A stretch of DNA of 5,407 nucleotides, taken from assembly GCA_015487435.1 (NCBI GenBank), contig WFPU01000059.1, positions 1 through 5,407 on the forward strand, given 5' to 3'. The stretch's first letter is position 1. Each line of letters starts with the position of its first letter. The translations under genes were made by a program, and so were the position numbers. This document shows positions 1 through 5,407 of this stretch, in pieces. This DNA comes from Sulfurimonas sp. (GTDB taxonomy: Bacteria > Campylobacterota > Campylobacteria > Campylobacterales > Sulfurimonadaceae). Under the pieces are notes generated by a model. That model was not told where the DNA came from. It was given only the letters and a program-made list of their open reading frames with translations, and searched no databases.

Positions 1-788
1 AGATCTATAAAATAAACTATTGGTGATATTGCTTTATTATATTTTTTAGGAAATTTATCTGTATTTTTATTTAATACCAAAGGGATATAGTTTTTTTGTA
101 TTAAATCATTGGTATCTTTTTTTAAAAGTACTCTTTGCTCAAACTTACGACACCAAGGACAATGTGTCGATACTACTAAAAGCATAATATTCTTTTTTTG
201 CTCTTTAGCTTTTTTAATAGCTTCATTATATGAAGTTTCATAATTCATCACTGTAGCAAAATTATCTCCATTTATATTAGTTATATCTATTGAGTTATCA
301 TAATTTTCAGTTTTTGTTTTATTAAGATTTACAATTTCATTTTCTTCTTCATATTGTTGAGAGAATCTATCAAGAACAGAGATTAAAGCATCTTCAAATT
401 TATCTTCTAAATCATCCCCCTCATTCAGCGTAAAAGACTCTTTTGTTATATATGTTGCAGCAAATGTATTAGTCCCTGTATCTAATCGTTTTACTTGTTC
501 ACTAATGCGTAGTTCTATATTTATTACAGATGATTTTCCAGCTTCAAATAAATTAACCAATACAGCAAATATTCTTTTGTTGTCGCCTGCATGGTTTATG
601 TTTAAATCATCTAAACTTATTTTTATCTCCTCTTTTATCATATCTTTATACATAAGTGGTAATTTTTTAGTTTTTATTTTAACAATTGGATGGACTTCTT
701 TTATGCCAGAAAGAGTAAATACACTATTTGAATATAATGCAGAGTTTATAACAAATAACAAAGTTAAAACATTAATTATTGTTTTCAT
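1..788 (-). CDS. Exported thioredoxin-fold protein with CPWC active site, partial at 3' end
   Basis: The reading frame is open from ATG (788-786) to the left edge, giving 262 codons with no stop, so the C-terminus is missing. Residues 1-20 look like a signal peptide (K2, then a hydrophobic run from I4 to Y19, possible cleavage near S20). There is no lipobox cysteine, so a soluble periplasmic protein is likely. Residues 24-150 are an unrecognised mixed alpha/beta region. Residues 183-262 resemble thioredoxin-like (Thioredoxin_7 type) domains: helix with EAIKKAKEQKKN, strand IMLLVVS, active site C210-P-W-C213 followed by RKFE, and a cis-proline segment S255-P256-IVYFID. Family knowledge suggests a periplasmic disulfide reductase or isomerase; the substrate cannot be told. 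The start is supported by GGAAG three bases upstream and by a strong promoter. It is divergent from trxA. Gene existence is near certain, the fold is well supported, and the role is open. Confidence 0.88.
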   Translation of the reverse strand, partial: MKTIINVLTLLFVINSALYSNSVFTLSGIKEVHPIVKIKTKKLPLMYKDMIKEEIKISLDDLNINHAGDNKRIFAVLVNLFEAGKSSVINIELRISEQVKRLDTGTNTFAATYITKESFTLNEGDDLEDKFEDALISVLDRFSQQYEEENEIVNLNKTKTENYDNSIDITNINGDNFATVMNYETSYNEAIKKAKEQKKNIMLLVVSTHCPWCRKFEQRVLLKKDTNDLIQKNYIPLVLNKNTDKFPKKYNKAISPIVYFID

Positions 789-810
789 CTACTTCCAATT
801 ATAATTTTTT

Positions 811-924
811 ATTATTAAACGGGCAGAACAGACAGTATTTATCATTATAATGTTTTTTTTTAATAATGTCAATTAAGTCTATCTTTTTACTTAAGTATGT
901 AATTTTAATAATTTTCTTAATAAT
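811..924. repeat. Four scattered copies of the octamer TTAATAAT in the divergent promoter region
   Basis: TTAATAAT occurs at 860-867, 905-912 and 917-924, and inverted (ATTATTAA) at 811-818. One copy touches the -35 box of the minus-strand promoter, and two are spaced 12 bp start to start upstream of trxA. This could be an operator family, but the region is so AT-rich that chance is a serious alternative. Confidence 0.22.
844..872 (-). promoter_or_regulatory. Consensus sigma70 promoter for the CPWC thioredoxin-fold gene
   Basis: On the minus strand a perfect TTGACA (872-867) is followed by exactly 17 bases and then a perfect TATAAT (849-844). The start point expected near 837 would give a leader of about 49 nt before the ATG at 788. 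The spacer contains nine consecutive A on this strand (T853-T861 on the plus strand). The -10 box lies within the 10-bp palindrome CATTATAATG, but no matching -35 box exists on the plus strand. An intact -35 consensus is uncommon in Campylobacterota, so strong constitutive expression is inferred. Confidence 0.8.
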
Positions 925-976
925 ATTAATCAAATTATCAATCTTGTTTATCTTTTATGTGTATACTTCTTTTATA

Positions 977-982
977 TATAAT
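977..982 (+). promoter_or_regulatory. Probable -10 box of the trxA operon promoter
   Basis: TATAAT at 977-982 lies in a T/A-rich stretch with no recognisable -35 hexamer at the right distance (954-959 reads TTTATG), the usual picture for Campylobacterota housekeeping promoters. It predicts transcription starting near 989, a 16-nt leader containing the Shine-Dalgarno sequence, and translation from 1005. An alternative -10 is TATACT at 962-967. Confidence 0.5.
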
Positions 983-993
983 TTAAATGCCAC

Positions 994-999
994 AAGGAA
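994..999 (+). promoter_or_regulatory. Ribosome binding site that decides the trxA start
   Basis: AAGGAA ends five bases before the ATG at 1005. The in-frame ATG at 987 has no such site and would lie at or upstream of the predicted transcription start. The site therefore selects 1005, which also gives the normal thioredoxin N-terminus. Confidence 0.75.
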
Positions 1000-1004
1000 A
1001 AATA

Positions 1005-1325
1005 ATGGGAAAATATATTGAATTAACTGGCTCTGACTTTGAAGCAACACTTTCTGAAGGTGTATCATTAGTAGACTTTTGGGCTCCATGGTGTGGTCCA
1101 TGCCGTATGATTGCTCCAGTAATTGAAGAGTTAGCCGAAGAGTTTGATGGAAAAGCTAAAATTTGTAAAGTAAACACTGATGAAGAGCAAGAAATTGCTG
1201 TAAAATTTGGTATACGTTCAATTCCAACTATTATGTTTTTTAAAGATGGAGAGATGGTTGACCAAGTGGTCGGAGCACAATCTAAAGCTGCTTTAACTGA
1301 AAAAATCGACGCTCTTTTAGCGTAA
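1005..1325 (+). CDS. trxA: Thioredoxin 1
   Basis: This is cytoplasmic thioredoxin, a 106-residue disulfide reductase that passes electrons from TrxB to targets such as ribonucleotide reductase and peroxiredoxins. It has the full canonical set: buried D24, FWAPWCGPC with active-site cysteines C30 and C33, the structural segment KVNTDE at 55-60, and the cis-proline in RSIPT (P74). A third cysteine, C54 in KICKVN, also occurs in the Helicobacter pylori protein as I recall it. The length equals the usual family length when started at 1005; the in-frame ATG at 987 would add six residues (MPQGKI) and lacks a ribosome binding site. It is the first gene of the operon, 19 nt ahead of a membrane-anchored thioredoxin-like gene, with its reductase trxB third. 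Identification is essentially certain. Confidence 0.97.
   Translation: MGKYIELTGSDFEATLSEGVSLVDFWAPWCGPCRMIAPVIEELAEEFDGKAKICKVNTDEEQEIAVKFGIRSIPTIMFFKDGEMVDQVVGAQSKAALTEKIDALLA
1309..1323 (+). promoter_or_regulatory. Small hairpin at the 3' end of trxA
   Basis: ACGCT (1309-1313) and AGCGT (1319-1323) can pair around a CTTTT loop, overlapping the last trxA codons and the first base of its stop. AATTTTAATAA follows, with only four T in a row, too weak for a convincing terminator. It might stabilise the trxA transcript or partly attenuate the downstream genes, or be a chance match. Confidence 0.22.
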
Positions 1326-1334
1326 TTTTAATAA

Positions 1335-1340
1335 AAGAGA
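1335..1340 (+). promoter_or_regulatory. Weak ribosome binding site favouring GTG at 1345
   Basis: The purine stretch AAGAGA ends four bases before GTG 1345 but only one base before the adjacent in-frame TTG 1342. Spacing therefore favours GTG. A weak site and a non-ATG start suggest lower translation than for trxA and trxB, which have AAGGA-type sites and ATG. Confidence 0.45.
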
Positions 1341-1344
1341 TTTG

Positions 1345-1836
1345 GTGCAAAAGAGAAAAAGAGGCAAAAGCCTCTTATCCCTCTCCACTCTTCTCGCTTC
1401 TTTCTTTGGCACTGCACTCATAGCTATTGCATTTGCCTATTTCAATTATAAGTTTTCAGAGTATCAATTTATCGACTTTAAAAAATGGACTTTTTATGAA
1501 AAAAGTGATGTTTTTGTTCCAAAAGAGGATAAATACGTTGTAGTATTTTATAGTTCTCGCGATAAAAACACTCAAGAGCTTTTATCAAAAACTGATTTAA
1601 ATATTCCAATTCTTGCAATTGATTACTATAATACTGTAATTGAAAATTCAAAAACAACAACCTTTTTAAGAAGTGGGACAAAAAATTCACTCTCTTTTAT
1701 TCAAAGGTTTAATATATATGAATCCCCATCTATATTTTTTATAAAAAAATCTAAAGATACTCTTTATAAACAAGATAGTATGATTCGAAAATTAGATAAT
1801 TTGGTAGAATTATCATCTGTAGTAAAAAAATTATAA
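1345..1836 (+). CDS. Membrane-anchored, cysteine-less thioredoxin-like protein
   Basis: I recognise no named family. The protein has 163 residues from GTG 1345 (TTG 1342 adds one); the next methionine is near the C-terminus, so a non-ATG start is forced. A basic N-terminus (KRKRGK) and one hydrophobic segment at about 10-33 imply an N-in single-pass anchor with the rest in the periplasm. The soluble part follows a thioredoxin fold: strand KYVVVFYSS (63-71), strand IPILAIDYY (87-95), then FIQRFNIYESPSIFFIKK (118-135), which parallels FGIRSIPTIMFFKDG of TrxA with P128 at the cis-proline position. Where TrxA has CGPC this protein has DKNT (73-76), and it contains no cysteine at all, so it cannot do thiol chemistry. 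A scaffold, tether or chaperone role is inferred from its place between trxA and trxB. The fold is an inference; the gene itself is well supported by the operon context. Confidence 0.8.
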   Translation: MQKRKRGKSLLSLSTLLASFFGTALIAIAFAYFNYKFSEYQFIDFKKWTFYEKSDVFVPKEDKYVVVFYSSRDKNTQELLSKTDLNIPILAIDYYNTVIENSKTTTFLRSGTKNSLSFIQRFNIYESPSIFFIKKSKDTLYKQDSMIRKLDNLVELSSVVKKL

Positions 1837-1845
1837 GGATTTAAA

Positions 1846-2790
1846 ATGGCAATACTAGACTGTGCAATTATTGGTGGTGGTCCTGCTGGACTTACAGCTG
1901 GACTTTATACAACTCGTGGCGGATTAAAAAACGTAACTATGTTTGAAAAAGGTATGCCTGGTGGGCAAATTATGAATTCTTCAGAGATAGAAAACTATCC
2001 TGGTGTAACTGGCGAAATTACAGGCATGGATCTGATGACTCCATGGCCTGCACAATGTCAAAAGTTTGGTCTTATTCATGAAATGATAAATATTGTTCGT
2101 ATTTCTAAAAAAGACAATCTGTTTACTATACATAAAGAAGATGGAACTACTACCGATGCACATAGCGTCATAATAGGTACTGGTTCATCTCCTCGTCGAG
2201 CTGGTTTTGCTGGAGAGAGTGAATTTTTTGGCCGTGGCGTAAGCACATGTGCTACTTGTGATGGATTTTTCTATAAAGGCAAAGAAGTTGCGGTAATTGG
2301 CGGTGGAGATACAGCTTTAGAAGAAGCCCTGCACTTAGCTAAAATATGCTCAAAAGTTTATCTAATACATAGACGTGATACATTTCGTTCAGCTCCAAAC
2401 ACTGTTGAAAGAATCAAAAATACTGAAAATATTGAACTTGTTTTAAATAGCGTACCAGATGAAGTGTATGGTGATAACATGGGCGTTACTGGAATTCGTG
2501 TTAAAAATAACGACGGAGAGCTTCGTGATATTGAACTACCTGGTGTTTTTACTTTTGTAGGGAATGATGTAAATAATCAAGCGCTTATCCAAGAGGATGG
2601 ATCTTTTTTGTGTGAAATGAACGAGGCTGGACAAGTTATTGTAGATATAAGCATGAAAACTTCAGTTGCTGGATTATATGCAACTGGAGATATGCGTATA
2701 GCTTCACCTAAACAAGTTGTAAGCGCTGCTGGAGATGGGGCTGTTGCCGCACTTCAAACAATATCTTATGTAGACGAACTACTAAATTAA
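1846..2790 (+). CDS. trxB: Thioredoxin reductase (NADPH)
   Basis: This FAD enzyme reduces oxidised TrxA with NADPH in the cytoplasm. At 314 residues it has the normal low-molecular-weight TrxB length. Domains in order: FAD-binding motif GGGPAG (10-15), the FAD-contact segment GGQIMNSSEIENYPG (39-53), the redox site C135-A-T-C138 followed by D139, NADPH-binding GGGDTA (152-157), the 2'-phosphate-binding HRRDTFR (175-181), and the C-terminal FAD segment GLYATGD (276-282) with PKQVV (288-292). Everything needed for catalysis is present. AAGGA overlaps the stop of the preceding gene and ends six bases before the ATG, so the two are tightly spaced (9 nt). The stretch MDLMTPWPAQCQKFGL resembles the epsilonproteobacterial TrxB subtype. 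Identification is certain on motifs. Confidence 0.97.
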   Translation: MAILDCAIIGGGPAGLTAGLYTTRGGLKNVTMFEKGMPGGQIMNSSEIENYPGVTGEITGMDLMTPWPAQCQKFGLIHEMINIVRISKKDNLFTIHKEDGTTTDAHSVIIGTGSSPRRAGFAGESEFFGRGVSTCATCDGFFYKGKEVAVIGGGDTALEEALHLAKICSKVYLIHRRDTFRSAPNTVERIKNTENIELVLNSVPDEVYGDNMGVTGIRVKNNDGELRDIELPGVFTFVGNDVNNQALIQEDGSFLCEMNEAGQVIVDISMKTSVAGLYATGDMRIASPKQVVSAAGDGAVAALQTISYVDELLN

Positions 2791-2799
2791 GGAAATAAA

Positions 2800-3567
2800 A
2801 TGGTAAGAGTTGGTGTATTTGGAGCAAATGGCAGGGTTGGTAAACTCATAATTGATGATTTATTAGATACAAAAGATATAAGTTTGAGTTCAGTGTTTGT
2901 TAGAAATAAGCTTAACTTCTCTATTGATCCATCTGTATTGGTTACTACTGATATTAAAACATTTCTTAATGGATGTGATATAGTTATAGACTTTTCATTA
3001 CCAGAGGCTTGTGAAGCACTTTTAGAAGCTGCTATAATCACTCCTAAGCCTTTAGTTATAGGTACGACTGGTCTTAGTGTTCATCAACTTAATCTACTTA
3101 AACAAGCTAGTGAAAAAACACCAGTACTTTATGCTACAAATATGTCTTTAGGGGTAGCTCTTTTAAATAACTTAGTACACCAAGCTGCTACTGCTTTAGA
3201 TGGTTTTGATATTGAGATAGTTGAGATGCATCACAAACATAAAGTAGATGCTCCAAGTGGGACAGCTCTTACTCTTGGTGAATCTGCTGCAAGAGGCAGA
3301 GGATTAGATTTAGACAAAGTAAGAGTTAGTGGTCGAGATGGAAATATCGGCGAAAGAACAAAAGATGAAATCTCCGTAATGGCTCTAAGGGGTGGTGATA
3401 TAGTTGGTCGTCATACTGTTGGATTTTACAATGATGGCGAGTTTATAGAACTTAACCATACGGCAACTAGTAGAAACACTTTCTCAAAAGGTGCAATTCG
3501 TGCAGCTTCATGGCTTGCGGATAAGGAAGCTGGGCTTTATTCTATTAGTGATTGTTTAGAGCTTTAA
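2800..3567 (+). CDS. dapB: 4-hydroxy-tetrahydrodipicolinate reductase
   Basis: DapB reduces the 4-hydroxy-tetrahydrodipicolinate made by DapA to tetrahydrodipicolinate with NAD(P)H, a step toward meso-diaminopimelate for peptidoglycan and toward lysine. The 255 residues fit the family. The nucleotide-binding loop is GANGRVG (8-14). R36 after the second strand is where the 2'-phosphate of NADPH is usually bound. Next come DFS (65-67) and GTTG (89-92). The signature EMHHKHKVDAPSGTA (143-157) carries catalytic H145 and K149 and substrate-binding H146 and SGT. The C-terminal GLYSISDCLEL is typical. AAGGAA starts at the trxB stop and lies about six bases before the ATG; the 9-nt gap implies cotranscription with trxB. 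It is last in the operon as seen here, facing the convergent TPR gene. Confidence 0.97.
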   Translation: MVRVGVFGANGRVGKLIIDDLLDTKDISLSSVFVRNKLNFSIDPSVLVTTDIKTFLNGCDIVIDFSLPEACEALLEAAIITPKPLVIGTTGLSVHQLNLLKQASEKTPVLYATNMSLGVALLNNLVHQAATALDGFDIEIVEMHHKHKVDAPSGTALTLGESAARGRGLDLDKVRVSGRDGNIGERTKDEISVMALRGGDIVGRHTVGFYNDGEFIELNHTATSRNTFSKGAIRAASWLADKEAGLYSISDCLEL

Positions 3568-3598
3568 TATTCTGCCCTTTATCTGAACAATTAGCTAT

Positions 3599-3661
3599 TA
3601 GATTCTGGGTCAAGTCCAGAATGACGTAACTATCGTCATTCCAAGCTTGACTTGGAATCTA
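3599..3661. repeat. 63-bp double-hairpin palindromic element between convergent genes
   Basis: Arms 3599-3626 and 3634-3661 are inverted repeats of 28 bases with seven differences, all transitions, around the spacer TAACTAT. Each arm is itself a hairpin: ATTCTGG pairs with CCAGAAT in the left arm, and ATTCCAAG with CTTGGAAT in the right arm. Differences between arms fall in paired positions and keep both small stems. The element is richer in GC (nearly half) than its surroundings. GTCATTCC/GGAATGAC-type palindromes recur in many proteobacterial genomes, so a dispersed MITE-like repeat is likely. No T-run follows on either strand, so it is not a canonical terminator, though a large hairpin here could still end or protect both converging transcripts. 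Confidence 0.75.
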
Positions 3662-3703
3662 GCTTATAATTAATCAGAAGTCTCAATTATTATAATCCTA
3701 TAT

Positions 3704-5407
3704 CTACTCTAACATACTCTTAGCACTTCGAGCCAACTCTGCCCATGCAGAAGTTGGATCTAATTTTATTACTTCATCATAAGCTTTTTTAGCTTCACTA
3801 TCACGCCACAGTTTTGTGTATACACTTCCAAGTAAATATTGCTGTCTTGCTTTATCTTTTTTATTTAACTCTACATTGTTTAAAGATTTTATAGTTTCTA
3901 ATGCTTTATTAAAATCCTCTATATCAATATATGCTGCATATAATGTAAACTCAACATATGGGCTCTGAGTAAATGAGTTTGATTTTTCTTGAATTAAAAT
4001 TACATCTTTGGCATATTTTATAATTATTGTATTGTCTTTTTTGGAAACTCCAACACCCATTACAGAGACATATCGTTCTATATCCTTGTATACTACTCCA
4101 AAAAATTTTTGTAATTTTACTATTGCTTTTAACATATTATCATGTTGTTCTAATCTTTGATATGTATCAAACATATATCTATATACATCCAAATATTCTG
4201 ATTTTTTATCATTTTGTATGAGTATTATTAACTCTTTTGAAGCATCAATTACATCGCTATAATTACCAGTAGCAAAATCGATTTTTATATATCTAAACAA
4301 CCATTTTTTTCTAAACTCTAAATTTTTACTTTTTATATTTTTAATAGCTATGCGTTTAGCTAACACATAATCAGCACCTTTCATAGCACAGTTGTATATA
4401 CCATCATCCCATTTATCTGATAATGTTATGTTATACTCATCTGATATTGCTAAAACACTACTACACTCTTGTTTTTTTAATGATTGTTTCATAAAACCAA
4501 CAGCACTATTAAAAATTATTTCTTTTGTATCTTTATACTTTGTATTGTCAATTGCTAAAAGCTCATCCTTAAGATTTAGTGCATCTTCAAACATCTCATT
4601 TTTTAACAGAAGTTTAGCCTTTTCATATACTGCTTTTTCTCCAATTGTATCATCACTATATATATCAATTAACTTATCAAATTGAGCAATTCTTACACTT
4701 AAATTTTCATCATCTGTTTCAAAAAAGAGAGAATCCTTAGCTCTCATCACTTCATTTTCATATGCCCCATATTCATATTTTTCTATATACTCATTTAAAG
4801 CTTCTAAAGCATCTATTTTAGAATCTGTTTTAGATAGCCAAATAGCTTTATCTCTTAAGAGTTTTTCAGCATCATCATGATCTTTATCAATATTATCTAG
4901 TAAAGCAGAGGCTATACCAGCAGCACTATCATACTCCTTAACATCTGCAAGTTGGTACATAACTTCTTTTGCCATTTCATACTCTTTTACAAAATAAGAT
5001 GGTTTTGCCTTAATAATTTTATTGATATATTCAACAGCTTTTACTTTATCTCCATAATTAATATAATATACAGACAGTCTAAATGCAGCGGTGATAGCTA
5101 CATCTATATCTTGTGTCTCTTTTAATGCTCTTTTATAGTATTTAATTGCTTGAATTGATGAACCTGTTTCAAATTGCATCTGACCCATATATATCATTCC
5201 CCATTTTGCATAAACAGAATCTGAATGTTCATTTATTAATCTATCAAAAAAGTAATCTGCTGAAGTGGTTTGACCAATTTGACCATATGCTTTTACAGTT
5301 ACAGACAAAACTTCAGCTATATTATCATTTGAAGAGTATTCTCTTAAAAATATTTTAGATAAATCAACAATCTCATCATACATCTCAAGTTTATTAAACA
5401 CTAAAAT
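3704..5407 (-). CDS. TPR-type helical repeat protein, partial at 5' end
   Basis: The frame ends at TAG (3706-3704) and is open to the right edge, giving 567 visible C-terminal residues. GTG at 5401 is not a convincing start, because the frame runs on upstream (ATT TTA) to the edge. The protein is almost entirely alpha-helical repeats. TPR-like pairs are clearest at about 65-98 (KWGMIYMGQ then IQAIKYYKRAL), 103-136, and the C-terminal unit 520-567, with YLLGSVYTKLW, EAKKAYDEVIKLDP and AWAELARSAKSML. No membrane segment or catalytic motif is visible; it is a protein-binding scaffold type. In Campylobacterota, one large TPR protein with this look is PflA, a periplasmic flagellar-motor scaffold, but I cannot confirm that from the sequence, and other TPR proteins fit as well. 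The N-terminus and any signal peptide lie outside the window. Confidence 0.85.
   Translation of the reverse strand: MLVFNKLEMYDEIVDLSKIFLREYSSNDNIAEVLSVTVKAYGQIGQTTSADYFFDRLINEHSDSVYAKWGMIYMGQMQFETGSSIQAIKYYKRALKETQDIDVAITAAFRLSVYYINYGDKVKAVEYINKIIKAKPSYFVKEYEMAKEVMYQLADVKEYDSAAGIASALLDNIDKDHDDAEKLLRDKAIWLSKTDSKIDALEALNEYIEKYEYGAYENEVMRAKDSLFFETDDENLSVRIAQFDKLIDIYSDDTIGEKAVYEKAKLLLKNEMFEDALNLKDELLAIDNTKYKDTKEIIFNSAVGFMKQSLKKQECSSVLAISDEYNITLSDKWDDGIYNCAMKGADYVLAKRIAIKNIKSKNLEFRKKWLFRYIKIDFATGNYSDVIDASKELIILIQNDKKSEYLDVYRYMFDTYQRLEQHDNMLKAIVKLQKFFGVVYKDIERYVSVMGVGVSKKDNTIIIKYAKDVILIQEKSNSFTQSPYVEFTLYAAYIDIEDFNKALETIKSLNNVELNKKDKARQQYLLGSVYTKLWRDSEAKKAYDEVIKLDPTSAWAELARSAKSMLE

Noticed and set aside
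798..803. Second TATAAT on the minus strand close to the ATG at 788
   Set aside because: Transcription from it would start near 791, inside the ribosome binding site. The promoter at 844-872 is perfect and well placed.
505..804. A plus-strand open frame of 99 codons with a hydrophobic appearance
   Set aside because: It lies inside the minus-strand gene, which has a signal peptide, a CPWC thioredoxin-fold domain, a ribosome binding site and a consensus promoter. The plus frame has no ribosome binding site and its composition is that of an antisense shadow.
853..861. T-run as the tail of a plus-strand terminator
   Set aside because: No GC-containing stem precedes it, and no plus-strand gene ends there; it is the spacer of the minus-strand promoter.
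987..1004. Upstream in-frame ATG of trxA at 987
   Set aside because: It has no Shine-Dalgarno sequence, coincides with the predicted transcription start, and would add six residues absent from known thioredoxins.
3570..3577. TTCTGCCC after dapB, reverse complement of GGGCAGAA near 821
   Set aside because: Only eight bases long, far apart, and without shared flanking sequence; treated as chance.
3599..3661. Palindrome as a canonical bidirectional rho-independent terminator
   Set aside because: No run of T follows the stem on either strand. Its shape fits a dispersed palindromic repeat better, though it may still affect transcript ends.
5399..5401. GTG as the start of the TPR protein
   Set aside because: The frame continues upstream to the window edge, no ribosome binding site can be seen, and the first residues already look like the inside of a helical repeat.

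Overview
The window is AT-rich chromosomal DNA that looks like Campylobacterota, probably a Sulfurimonas-like organism. The clues are TrxA and TrxB proteins of the Helicobacter/Campylobacter type, a low-GC genome, and a trxA promoter with a -10 box but no clear -35 box. I infer this from remembered family sequences, not from a search.

Layout. (1) Positions 1-788, minus strand: a gene cut by the left edge. It encodes an exported protein with an unrecognised domain followed by a thioredoxin-fold domain with a CPWC active site. (2) Positions 789-1004: a very AT-rich divergent intergenic region. It holds a perfect-consensus sigma70 promoter for the minus-strand gene (TTGACA, 17 nt, TATAAT), with a nine-base homopolymer in its spacer, and a -10-only promoter for trxA. 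(3) Positions 1005-3567, plus strand: a tight run of trxA, a small membrane-anchored protein, trxB and dapB, with gaps of 19, 9 and 9 nt; this is very likely one operon. (4) Positions 3568-3703: the gap between convergent genes, holding a 63-bp palindromic element whose two arms are each small hairpins. (5) Positions 3704-5407, minus strand: the C-terminal 567 residues of a TPR-type helical-repeat protein that continues past the right edge.

How the genes fit together. TrxA and TrxB form the complete cytoplasmic NADPH-thioredoxin system. The protein between them appears to be a membrane-tethered thioredoxin fold without any cysteine, and the divergent gene encodes an exported CPWC thioredoxin-fold protein. 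Three thioredoxin-fold proteins and their reductase therefore sit side by side. DapB adds a step of lysine and diaminopimelate (cell-wall) synthesis to the operon. The TPR gene is convergent and seems functionally separate; a flagellar-motor PflA-like identity is possible but unproven.

No CRISPR array, tRNA, rRNA, transposase or phage gene is visible. The most interesting points are the cysteine-less thioredoxin-like protein, the homopolymer inside the consensus promoter, and the compensatory base changes in the palindromic repeat.
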